From the NCBI GenBank assembly GCA_910585445.1, contig CAJUEK010000068.1, positions 1-9,678 on the forward strand: a stretch of 9,678 bases of DNA. Reading direction: 5' to 3'. A program made the translations under genes and the position numbers. Shown here in pieces: positions 1-6,749 of the stretch. Source of the stretch: an uncultured Bacteroidales bacterium (GTDB lineage: Bacteria; Bacteroidota; Bacteroidia; Bacteroidales; UBA932). The stretch's first letter is position 1. Each line of letters begins with the position of its first letter. The notes under the pieces were generated by a model that was given only the letters and a program-made list of their open reading frames with translations, made no database searches and had not been told where the DNA came from.

Positions 1-34
1 AAGTCCTAACAACTTATTGTTCAATTATCGGTAA

Positions 35-283
35 ACCTATTTCAGGACAAGACAGACAATTTTCCTGATTGTTGTTGCCGGGCATAACGCTCTTGGGGTC
101 AATGATTCCGGATATGAGGTGTTCAGGATTTTTTCTGCATCTTTATTTCTTCTGTCAATGATTCCGGTCGCATTTGAACTTGCAGAGGTTTACAGGGATG
201 ACTGTCGCCTGTGCATCGAGTCTTTCTGCATGCTGCTTTTTCTTGCTGCACTTGTGCTTCTGACTCTGATCGTGGACTGGTAG
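35..283 (+). other. Open hydrophobic frame without a start codon; possible membrane-protein remnant
   Basis: This frame stays open for 82 codons after a stop at 32-34 and ends at TAG 281-283. The translation is strongly hydrophobic in two stretches (about 122-175 and 218-274, including CMLLFLAALVLLTLIV), separated by a polar, Cys-containing loop (EVYRDDCRLCIES). That resembles the C-terminal end of a small membrane protein. No ATG opens it: the first in-frame ATG is at 158, GTG occurs at 119, and neither has a recognisable ribosome binding site. It could be a decayed gene, a gene with an unusual start, or chance. I do not recognise the family. Nothing else gene-like is visible between 1 and 445. 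Confidence 0.22.
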
Positions 284-395
284 CCGGCTGTACCGGGGAC
301 AATCTTGACTTTACATCATCCTGAGGCCGGCTAAAAAGTCAGAATAACTCTCTGAAAATTGAATATTTGGAACCAGGTAGAGTGGCCCTCACCTA

Positions 396-427
396 AAAAT
401 AGGGGGGGGCTACTACTTTTTAGCCCC
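396..427 (-). terminator. Hairpin terminator downstream of the ROK regulator
   Basis: Read on the minus strand, GGGGCTA (427-421) pairs perfectly with TAGCCCC (412-406) around an 8-nt loop. The stem is followed by CCCC and then TATTTTT (401-395). It begins 19 nt after the stop codon of the leftward ROK gene, the right place for its terminator. The T-tract is interrupted, so strength is uncertain. On the plus strand the same stem can be lengthened by G-U pairs and is followed by TTTGT, so it might act in both directions. The plus strand carries a run of eight G at 402-409. Confidence 0.55.
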
Positions 428-445
428 TTTGTAAATAGTTGTTTG

Positions 446-1672
446 TCAGATGTTGATGTTTTGCGGCTGTGACGCGAAATACTCCATCAGGAACCGCTCT
501 CGGGCAACCATGCAGGCTCCGGTGACACCTATCCTGTCCGGGTCGGATGACCTTTCCACAACCAGATTCCGGTTAATGAGCTTGAGCGAATACTTCTTGA
601 TTCCCATTTTGACAGACTCGAGAAGCAGGTCATTGTCCTTGGACATGCTGCCTCCGATAATCACGGCCTCGGGATTGAAAATGTTTATCAGATTGGCCAG
701 CTGCCTGCCGAGCTGCCGTCCCATGCGCTCTATTATATCCTGGCACAGAGTGTCCTCATTGTTGGCAGCCTGGATTATGTCGTGAGGCGTGATTTTCTGA
801 ATGTCACCGCTGGTGTGGCACAGGACTGATGACTTTCCCTCTGCAATCTGCTCCAGGAAAATCCTCCTGGCAGCATTGCCCGAAACCTCCGTCTCAAGGC
901 AGCCCTTCTTGCCGCAGTGGCAGATGATTTCATTGTTGAAAGCGTTTATGTGTCCGAACTCTCCTGCAAATCCGTTGGAGCCCCTATAGACTTTCCCGTC
1001 CATAAGGATTCCAAGGCCCAGTCCCCAGCTGGCATTTACATATAGGCAGTCCCTGTATGCCTTGGTGCCTCCCCGGCTTATCTCCCCGCACAACATCGCC
1101 CTCGTGTCATTTTCTATCACTGACCGGATTCCGATTTTATCTCCAAGTATTTCCGCAATCGGCATGTCATCATTATCTTCAAAAGCGAAAATGCTGTGGC
1201 TCACCCCCTTTTCAGTATCCACTCGCCCGGAGATGTTGAAACATGCCCTGGCAATCATTCTCTTGGGAACTCCGCACTCGGAAATGAACTTCTTGATGGC
1301 GATGCACATTTTCTCCATATACTGCGGCGTGTTCATGAAGCCAAGCTCTTTTTTTTCACATTCGGCAACAATGCGTCCTGTAATGTCCATGAGGCTGATT
1401 ATCAATCCATAATGCTTTGTGTCTACGCCGAGGAAATAGGCCGTCTCGGGGTTCAGGCTATACATCATGCCCTTGCGCCCGCGTGTCCCTGTGGACGTGA
1501 CCTTTTCTGTTGCTGTGACGATTCCTTCACTGATGCCTTCCTGAATGAATTTTGTCACGGTCGGGATGCTGTATCCTGTAAGTTCTGAGATTGAAGGAAT
1601 CATCATTTTGCCGTGCTGAAGAAAACATCTTAAGATGCAGCTCTTAATTGTTGATGGTGATTTTTTTAGCAT
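446..1672 (-). CDS. ROK-family transcriptional regulator (NagC/XylR type)
   Basis: A 408-aa protein with an N-terminal winged helix-turn-helix (about residues 7-70; recognition region STIKSCILRCFLQHG...SELTGYSIPTVTKFI) joined to a ROK sugar-kinase-like fold (about 77-400). Visible ROK signatures are ENDTRAM (187-193, with D189 at the catalytic-Asp position), the glycine-rich GLGLGI (217-222), AGEFGH (236-241) and the zinc-binding CHCGKKGC (251-258). The N-terminal ATP loop, DxGGT in true kinases, reads DTKHYG (84-89), so it is more likely a sugar-sensing regulator than an active kinase. It is transcribed away from an epimerase and a GH89 alpha-N-acetylglucosaminidase, so a repressor of those genes responding to GlcNAc, ManNAc or a derivative is the natural guess. 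The ATG at 1672 has AAGG about 8 nt upstream and gives a full-length HTH. Family is certain; effector and targets are inferred. Confidence 0.93.
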   Translation of the reverse strand: MLKKSPSTIKSCILRCFLQHGKMMIPSISELTGYSIPTVTKFIQEGISEGIVTATEKVTSTGTRGRKGMMYSLNPETAYFLGVDTKHYGLIISLMDITGRIVAECEKKELGFMNTPQYMEKMCIAIKKFISECGVPKRMIARACFNISGRVDTEKGVSHSIFAFEDNDDMPIAEILGDKIGIRSVIENDTRAMLCGEISRGGTKAYRDCLYVNASWGLGLGILMDGKVYRGSNGFAGEFGHINAFNNEIICHCGKKGCLETEVSGNAARRIFLEQIAEGKSSVLCHTSGDIQKITPHDIIQAANNEDTLCQDIIERMGRQLGRQLANLINIFNPEAVIIGGSMSKDNDLLLESVKMGIKKYSLKLINRNLVVERSSDPDRIGVTGACMVARERFLMEYFASQPQNINI

Positions 1673-1789
1673 GATGCCTTATGTTAATGTTGGTGCCGTT
1701 GGCAAATGCGCTTTACTGCGATGCTCTTCCTTTGCTCGTAGTCAAGTGCCGATTAAAATAACAAAAATAAAATATTTTATTATTTATGG

Positions 1790-1797
1790 CAAATATA
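1790..1797 (-). promoter_or_regulatory. Candidate -7 box for the ROK gene
   Basis: On the minus strand this reads TATATTTG, a full match to the Bacteroidetes -7 consensus TAnnTTTG, 117 bp upstream of the ROK start codon. No TTTG lies at the usual 19-21 bp upstream, so only half the promoter is recognisable. The region is very AT-rich, which raises the chance of a false match. If used, the transcript has a leader of roughly 110 nt. Confidence 0.35.
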
Positions 1798-1810
1798 GTA
1801 ATGATAATTA

Positions 1811-1818
1811 TAAATTTG
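1811..1818 (+). promoter_or_regulatory. Candidate -7 box for the epimerase-GH89 operon
   Basis: TAAATTTG matches TAnnTTTG on the plus strand and lies back to back with the minus-strand box at 1790-1797, 13 bp away. No -33 TTTG is seen at the expected distance. Use of this box would give the epimerase a leader of about 230 nt containing the palindrome at 1926-1950. I see no better plus-strand match nearer the gene. Confidence 0.3.
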
Positions 1819-1925
1819 TTTTTCTATTTCATGCTTTGATTATAATGTGTAATGTGGCTATTATCAGATGTTTGGAGTGAGTTTTATAATATTGTATAAA
1901 TAAAGAGATAAAATAAATTACTTGG

Positions 1926-1950
1926 TGTAAAATAAATGTTTTAATTTACA
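1926..1950. promoter_or_regulatory. 25-bp near-palindrome, candidate ROK operator
   Basis: Left arm TGTAAAATAAAT (1926-1937) and right arm TTTTAATTTACA (1939-1950) are inverted repeats matching at 10 of 12 positions around a single central G. It lies between the divergent ROK and epimerase genes. AT-rich palindromes of this size are typical targets of dimeric ROK repressors such as NagC and XylR. The surrounding base composition is very AT-rich, so chance symmetry cannot be excluded. Confidence 0.4.
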
Positions 1951-2054
1951 AATTGATTCTAAGGAAAATTGTTTTGGCTTATGCTGTAATCCGATTTGGA
2001 TAATGACAGGCAAACTTGACTAAAACTAATAGGACTGACATAAAACAGATATTA

Positions 2055-3242
2055 ATGAATTTAAAGAAAATTGCCGAAAGGTACAGAAGCGAGCTACTTG
2101 AAAGGGTGATTCCTTTTTGGCTGGAAAAATCTCCGGACATGGAATACGGCGGCTATTTTTCATGCCTTGACAGGGATGGCAGCGTATATGATACCGACAA
2201 ATTCATATGGCTTCAAGGGCGTGAAATATGGATGTTCGCCATGCTGTATAACCAGCTTGAGCAGCGCCAGGAGTGGCTTGACATGGCTGTGCATGGGGCT
2301 GAATTCCTCAAAAAGCACGGATATGACGGCAATTATGACTTTTATTTTTCCCTTGACCGGACCGGAAAACCGCTTGTGCATCCTTACAATATATTCTCCA
2401 ATACTTTTTCCTGCATGGCGTTTGCCCAGCTTGCCAAAGCGACAGGGAACTGTGAATATGCCGATATTGCGCGCAAGACTTTCCGGAGAATCCTGGAGAG
2501 AAGGCAGAACCCTAAAGGGCAGTGGGAAAAGACCGTCAGCGGTACCAGAGCTTTGAAAGGATTTGCCCTTCCGATGATTATATGCAATATGGCCCTTGAA
2601 ATAGAAGATATAATGGATGACAAGACTATTCTTGACATAACTATAAAAGAGTGTCTTGAAGAAATACTTGACGTGTTCTATAAACCGGAACTTGGCTGTA
2701 TGCTGGAAAATGTCTGTGCGCTTGACGGGGCTGTGGCAGATTGTTTTGAAGGACGTGAAATCAATCCGGGGCATAATCTGGAGGCCCTGTGGTTCATGAT
2801 GAATCTTGGAGTCAGGCTCAATGACGGAAAACTGATTGAAAAATGTGTGGAAATATCATTGGACGTGATAGAACGTGGCTGGGACAAGGAGTATGGAGGG
2901 ATATTTTATTTTATGGACAGCATGGGCAAGCCTATGCAGAAACTTGAGTGGGACCAGAAGTTGTGGTGGGTTCATCTTGAGTCCGCCATAGCAATGATAA
3001 AAGGATATAAGCTTACAGGAAATGTCAAATGTCTCGACTGGTTTGAAAAATTAGACAGCTACATGTGGAGCAATTTCAGGGATGATGAATATCCGGAATG
3101 GTATGGATACCTTAATAGGCGCGGTGAAGTTCTGCTTCCTCTTAAGGGTGGCAAATGGAAAGGCTGCTTTCATGTGCCGCGTGGCCTTTATCAGATTTAT
3201 ACCATACTCAAATCGTTTGGTAGTGATAAGCAGGAAGCATGA
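2055..3242 (+). CDS. N-acylglucosamine 2-epimerase (AGE family), GlcNAc/ManNAc interconversion
   Basis: A 395-aa protein of the AGE/renin-binding-protein family, an (alpha/alpha)6-barrel enzyme that in characterised members interconverts GlcNAc and ManNAc in the cytoplasm. Recognisable blocks (numbered from ATG 2055) are EYGGYF (30-35), FIWLQGREIWMF (50-61), NPGHNLEALWF (237-247), WDKEYGGIFYFMD (276-288), EWDQKLWWVHLE (298-309) and KGCFHVPRGLYQ (369-380). The histidines H240 and H373 sit where family members have two essential histidines. The cellobiose 2-epimerase branch shares the fold, but KGCFHVPR favours the GlcNAc epimerase. I start at ATG 2055 (MNLKKIAERY) because this begins where relatives begin. 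An in-frame TTG at 2016 would add 13 polar residues and has GACAGG shortly upstream; it is the alternative. No signal peptide is present. The GH89 gene follows after 31 bp, so the two probably form one operon. Its role would be to channel ManNAc to GlcNAc or the reverse. Confidence 0.9.
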   Translation: MNLKKIAERYRSELLERVIPFWLEKSPDMEYGGYFSCLDRDGSVYDTDKFIWLQGREIWMFAMLYNQLEQRQEWLDMAVHGAEFLKKHGYDGNYDFYFSLDRTGKPLVHPYNIFSNTFSCMAFAQLAKATGNCEYADIARKTFRRILERRQNPKGQWEKTVSGTRALKGFALPMIICNMALEIEDIMDDKTILDITIKECLEEILDVFYKPELGCMLENVCALDGAVADCFEGREINPGHNLEALWFMMNLGVRLNDGKLIEKCVEISLDVIERGWDKEYGGIFYFMDSMGKPMQKLEWDQKLWWVHLESAIAMIKGYKLTGNVKCLDWFEKLDSYMWSNFRDDEYPEWYGYLNRRGEVLLPLKGGKWKGCFHVPRGLYQIYTILKSFGSDKQEA

Positions 3243-3273
3243 ATTAATGTGTTTTTGAACGGAAACTTAGTGT

Positions 3274-5574
3274 ATGAAAGGTTTTATTGCTGAATGTGCT
3301 GTTGTCTTGTTGAATGCTTTTGTGCTGTTTTCATGCACAAAGAATGACTGTCCCGCTGCTCCCAAGGCAGAATACTCTCCGGCTGAACAGGCTATGGCTG
3401 CTCAGGAACTTGTGAAAAGGATGACAGGAAGTCATTTTGGGTGCTTCGAGGTTGTCGTTGACCCTGTGTTGAAAGATGGCTGTGACTGGTTTGCATACTA
3501 TGCTTCAGGAGATGGGCAGATTGTCTTGGAAGGCAACGAAGGAGTCAGCGTAGCAAGCGCCCTGCATGCCTACCTGAAACAATATTGCGGCTGGCATTCC
3601 AGCTGGTGCGGAAACAACCATGAGCTTCCGGAGTCCTTGCCCCTGCCGCTGGAGCGCGTTGAAAAAAAGTCACCCTACAAATACAGATACAATCTGAATT
3701 ACTGCACATTCAACTATTCCCTAAGCTGGTGGGATGAGGAAAGGTGGCAGCAGGAGATTGATTTCATGGCTATGAACGGCATCAATATGCCGCTTGCCAT
3801 CACTGGGCAGAACACCGTGTGGCAGAAAGTCTATAGGCGCCTTGGCTTTACCGACAAGGAACTGGAGGGCTTCTTCAGCGGTCCTGCTTTCTTCAACTGG
3901 TTCTGGATGGGCAATCTTGACGGCTGGGGCGGTCCGCTACCTCAGTCATTCATCGATGCTCACGAAAGTCTCCAGCGTTTCATCTTGTCACGCGAGCGCT
4001 CACTCGGAATGACGCCTGTGCTTCCCGCATTCACAGGACATGTGCCACCTGCATTTGAAAAGAAATTCCCCGATGTAAAGGTCGGCAAGACAACATGGCT
4101 GGATTATCCTGAAGTGACTGTTCTTGACCCTTCCGAGGAAATGTTCACTACAATCGCCAGAATGTTCATCGAAGAACAGACTGCGACTTATGGCACGAAC
4201 CATTATTATACTGCTGACACTTTCAATGAGAACTTGCCTCCTGTCAATGACCCGGAATATCTGACGTCCATGTCAAAGGTCGTGTATGGCGGAATGGCTG
4301 CCGCAGACCCGCAGGCGGTCTGGCTTATGCAGGCCTGGCTTTTCTATCATCAGGCGGATTTCTGGGGCAAGGAGCAGATTGAGGCGCTTCTGAAGCCTGT
4401 GCCTGACGGGAACATGATTATTCTCGACCTTTTCGCCGATTTCAAGCCGGTATGGGAAAGGGCCGGCTCGTTCTACGGAAAGCAGTGGATATGGTGCATG
4501 CTGCAGAATTTCGGACAGCGCCCGTGCCTGTGCGGTTCTTCGGAGAGCGTCGCCAATGACCCCAATTCTCTGCTTCATAATCCCGCCGCCGGAAATATGC
4601 AGGGAATAGGCCTGACCATGGAGGGCATAAACCAGAATCCTTTCATTTTTGCCATGATGTTCGAAAATGTATGGCAGGATGCCCCCGTTGACCGTGAGTC
4701 ATTTCTTGAAGACTGGCTTGACTGCCGCTATGGCATGAGGACGGCCCGCCAGGCAGCGTCAGGCTCCGTAAAAACGGTGTCATATGAGGATTCTGTCATA
4801 GTGACAAGGGCATGGCAAAGTCTCCTTCATTCTGTTTACTCCAATGAGACCAACCCTGACGGCGGAGGCTGGCCGGGCATTGCGAAGCGCCCTGTATTCA
4901 AGGGACATGCGGATTCGCTTGCTGTACCTGAATTGTTCTATAGCCTTGATTCCCTGGTTGCCGCATGGGACGGGATGATAAGCTGTGCGGACGCATTCTC
5001 CGGAAGCGACTGCTTCCGCTATGACATGGTTGACATTACGCGTGAGTCTCTTCTCGACCTTCTTGATATCCTGCATTACAAGTCACAGAAATGCTTCTAT
5101 GCCTCGGACCGTGACGGATTCGCTGAATATGCGGCAGATGTCATGGAACTTGCGGACGACATTGACATGCTCCTTTCCACAAGAAAAGAATTTCTGCTCG
5201 GACCTTGGGTCGAGTCAGCCAAGGCATATGGGACTACGGATGCGGAAAGAGACCTGTATGAATGGAACGCCAAGACTCAGATAACTTTATGGGGTGTTCC
5301 CGGAAGTGCTCTGAATGACTATGCCTGCAAGAGCTGGTCTGGACTGGTCAAGGATTTCTATAAGAAGCGCTACCAGCTTTTTTATAAAGGCCAGATGCAA
5401 ACTCTCGAATCAGGAAAACCATTTGATTATGACGGATTTATGAAGTCATGTCTTGAATTTGAGAAGGGATGGACTGAGGGACATGATGTATATCCTGTCG
5501 AACCGTCTGGCTCTGAGATTGATATTTGCCTTCGGCTGTGGAGCAAGTACAAGCAAAATATGCATGGAATGTAA
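3274..5574 (+). CDS. Lipoprotein alpha-N-acetylglucosaminidase, glycoside hydrolase family 89 (NAGLU-like)
   Basis: A 766-aa exo-enzyme related to human NAGLU and clostridial GH89, which remove terminal alpha-linked GlcNAc, for example from heparan sulfate or from GlcNAc-alpha-1,4-Gal caps on gastric-type mucin. A lipoprotein signal peptide ends in the lipobox LFSC (18-21), so C21 is the lipidated residue and the enzyme is membrane-anchored outside the cytoplasm. It has no twin-arginine motif. A small N-terminal domain (about 35-125) precedes the catalytic barrel (about 135-470) and a helical C-terminal domain (about 475-766). Strong blocks are WWDEERWQQEIDFMAMNGIN (152-171), GPAFFNWFWMGNLDGWGGPLP (203-223) and MTPVLPAFTGHVP (246-258). 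Catalytic glutamates are E319 in DTFNE (acid/base) and E450 in MEGINQN (nucleophile), aligning with human E316 and E446. Length is near the family norm. The operon partner is the epimerase; released GlcNAc is the likely link. I see no acidic surface-export signal after C21 (TKNDC), so periplasmic or cell-surface location is open. Confidence 0.95.
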   Translation: MKGFIAECAVVLLNAFVLFSCTKNDCPAAPKAEYSPAEQAMAAQELVKRMTGSHFGCFEVVVDPVLKDGCDWFAYYASGDGQIVLEGNEGVSVASALHAYLKQYCGWHSSWCGNNHELPESLPLPLERVEKKSPYKYRYNLNYCTFNYSLSWWDEERWQQEIDFMAMNGINMPLAITGQNTVWQKVYRRLGFTDKELEGFFSGPAFFNWFWMGNLDGWGGPLPQSFIDAHESLQRFILSRERSLGMTPVLPAFTGHVPPAFEKKFPDVKVGKTTWLDYPEVTVLDPSEEMFTTIARMFIEEQTATYGTNHYYTADTFNENLPPVNDPEYLTSMSKVVYGGMAAADPQAVWLMQAWLFYHQADFWGKEQIEALLKPVPDGNMIILDLFADFKPVWERAGSFYGKQWIWCMLQNFGQRPCLCGSSESVANDPNSLLHNPAAGNMQGIGLTMEGINQNPFIFAMMFENVWQDAPVDRESFLEDWLDCRYGMRTARQAASGSVKTVSYEDSVIVTRAWQSLLHSVYSNETNPDGGGWPGIAKRPVFKGHADSLAVPELFYSLDSLVAAWDGMISCADAFSGSDCFRYDMVDITRESLLDLLDILHYKSQKCFYASDRDGFAEYAADVMELADDIDMLLSTRKEFLLGPWVESAKAYGTTDAERDLYEWNAKTQITLWGVPGSALNDYACKSWSGLVKDFYKKRYQLFYKGQMQTLESGKPFDYDGFMKSCLEFEKGWTEGHDVYPVEPSGSEIDICLRLWSKYKQNMHGM

Positions 5575-5592
5575 GAAAAATATTAACTTTAC

Positions 5593-5631
5593 AACCTGCA
5601 ATCGCAGCATCTTTGCCGCGTGATGCAGGTT
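5593..5631 (+). promoter_or_regulatory. Inverted repeat with two alternative hairpins upstream of tatA
   Basis: AACCTGCA (5593-5600) is perfectly complementary to TGCAGGTT (5624-5631). Inside it, GCATC (5607-5611) can instead pair with GATGC (5622-5626). The two stems share bases 5624-5626 and cannot form together. The structure starts 19 nt after the GH89 stop and ends 30 nt before the tatA ATG. It is followed by the T-rich TTATTTATTT (5639-5648). It may be a weak terminator for the GH89 operon or a leader element of tatA. TAACTTTA (5584-5591) resembles a -7 box (7 of 8) but lacks a -33 element. Confidence 0.35.
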
Positions 5632-5661
5632 GGTGGAGTTATTTATTTGATATTCAAGAAT

Positions 5662-5859
5662 ATGTCTCTTTTGTTTTTGGGAAATATCGGTGCCGGTGAG
5701 ATAATCGTAATCGCCCTTGTGGTTTTGTTGCTTTTCGGAGGAAAGAAGATTCCGGAGCTTATGAAAGGTCTCGGGAAAGGTGTCAGGAGCTTCAAGGAAG
5801 GGATGAACGAAATAGAGAAGGACATTCAGTCCGAAGATTCAGATGCCGGGAAAAAGTGA
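5662..5859 (+). CDS. tatA: Sec-independent protein translocase subunit TatA
   Basis: A 65-aa TatA/E-family protein that oligomerises to let folded proteins cross the inner membrane on the Tat pathway. It has a short N-terminal segment, one transmembrane helix (about 11-25, AGEIIVIALVVLLLF), the conserved hinge FGGKKIPEL (25-33) and an amphipathic helix (about 31-50, containing MKGLGKGVRSFKEGM), then an acidic-polar tail. I start at ATG 5662 (MSLLFLGNIG), the usual TatA beginning. A frame-compatible GTG at 5620 would add 14 residues not expected in the family and would lie in the hairpin region. tatC begins inside the last 17 bases, implying translational coupling. No separate tatB is present, as is normal for Bacteroidota, where a single TatA-type protein probably fills both roles. 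Confidence 0.93.
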   Translation: MSLLFLGNIGAGEIIVIALVVLLLFGGKKIPELMKGLGKGVRSFKEGMNEIEKDIQSEDSDAGKK

Positions 5860-6640
5860 GGCCGGAGCGGGCGGGATGTCTTTCTGGGGGCATCTTGAAG
5901 CTCTCAGGTGGACGCTTTTCAGGATGCTTGCCGTGTTTTTCGGCGGGGCAGTCGCTGCATTTGTTGCCATGCCCCGTATTTTTGACCGTTTCATACTCGG
6001 GCCGGTCTCTTCTGATTTTTTTCTTTACCGCTTGTTCGCGCGTATTGGTGACAGGCTTCCTTTCATGCCTGATTTCGGCAGCGGGGAATTTCATGTGGAC
6101 ATAATAAACATCAATGTCTCGTCCCAGTTCATGACGCACATCAGCACATCTTTCTATCTTGCGCTTGTGCTGGTGTTCCCTTACCTTTTGTATGAACTGT
6201 GGAAATTCATCCGGCCTGCCCTCTATGACAATGAAATGAGGCATGTGCGTCTTGCATTCGTATGCAGTACGCTTATGTTCTATGCAGGATGTGCTGTCGG
6301 CTACTGCCTGGTTTTCCCGTTCACTTTCCGCTTTCTTGCCGAGTACCAGCTCAGCGGCAGCATCGTGAACCAGATTAACCTCAGCTCATACATCGGAATC
6401 TTTCTGATGATGATTTTCGTGATGGGGCTCGTGTTCGAGCTTCCGGTTCTCGCATGGGTCCTCTCCAAAATAGGAATTGTCAACAGGGCGCTTCTCGTAA
6501 GGGGGCGCAGGTATGCAGTGGTCGGACTGCTTGTCCTGTCTGCGATAATAACTCCTTCCGGAGACCCGTTCACTCTTGCGGTGGTGTTTGTCCCGCTATA
6601 TCTGCTTTATGAACTTTCTGTCTGTGTCGTGAGGGATTGA
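5843..6640 (+). CDS. tatC: Sec-independent protein translocase subunit TatC
   Basis: A 265-aa six-helix membrane protein, the Tat receptor that binds twin-arginine signal peptides. The cytoplasmic N-terminus carries the conserved FWGHLEALR (14-22, with E19 in the signal-binding motif). Approximate membrane helices are 24-43, 102-122, 136-160, 182-204, 223-238 and 243-262. Further hallmarks are FPYLLYELWKFIRPAL (112-127) with E131, FELPVLAWVLSKIGIV (198-213) and AIITPSGDP (234-242). The first periplasmic loop (about 44-100) is long, as in Bacteroides TatC, and includes DFFLYRLF and FHVDIININ. The ATG at 5843 overlaps tatA; an in-frame ATG at 5876 (MSFWGH) is a shorter alternative that keeps the conserved motif. 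A strong terminator follows 31 bp downstream. Confidence 0.95.
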   Translation: MPGKSEAGAGGMSFWGHLEALRWTLFRMLAVFFGGAVAAFVAMPRIFDRFILGPVSSDFFLYRLFARIGDRLPFMPDFGSGEFHVDIININVSSQFMTHISTSFYLALVLVFPYLLYELWKFIRPALYDNEMRHVRLAFVCSTLMFYAGCAVGYCLVFPFTFRFLAEYQLSGSIVNQINLSSYIGIFLMMIFVMGLVFELPVLAWVLSKIGIVNRALLVRGRRYAVVGLLVLSAIITPSGDPFTLAVVFVPLYLLYELSVCVVRD

Positions 6641-6671
6641 TGCCGCCTGTCGTAGCTTGGGGATATCAATG

Positions 6672-6724
6672 ATTTATGCGATGAAAGGCATGTCTGAATG
6701 TCCTTCACCGCATAAATTATTTTT
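6672..6724 (+). terminator. Rho-independent terminator after tatC
   Basis: ATTTATGCG (6672-6680) pairs perfectly with CGCATAAAT (6709-6717). After one mismatch the stem continues with TGAA (6682-6685) against TTCA (6704-6707), then GG/CC and CAT/ATG, making a long hairpin. It is followed by TATTTTT (6718-6724) on the plus strand, which fits termination of tatAC transcription. On the minus strand no T-run follows, so it is less convincing for the convergent SOD gene, although the stem may still act there. Confidence 0.75.
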
Positions 6725-6749
6725 GCCAGGCAGCAGCTGCTGAAAATTG

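Noticed and set aside
14..142. Minus-strand open frame ending in CLSCPEIGLPIIEQ at position 14
   Set aside because: It is only 42 codons between stops, has no suitable start and lies exactly codon-on-codon antisense to the plus-strand hydrophobic frame; no family recognised.
281..333. 8-bp inverted repeat TAGCCGGC/GCCGGCTA as a terminator
   Set aside because: The loop is 37 nt and the downstream plus-strand sequence is A-rich, not T-rich; a chance GC palindrome is as likely.
402..409. Run of eight G as a phase-variable tract
   Set aside because: It lies outside any coding frame, downstream of the ROK stop, and is explained by the hairpin there.
2160..2774. 204-codon minus-strand frame inside the epimerase gene
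   Set aside because: Antisense shadow of a strongly conserved enzyme; its translation shows no recognisable domain.
6731..6742. Palindrome CAGCAGCTGCTG just after the SOD-rubredoxin stop
   Set aside because: With a realistic loop only four pairs remain and no T-tract follows on the minus strand; not a convincing terminator or site.
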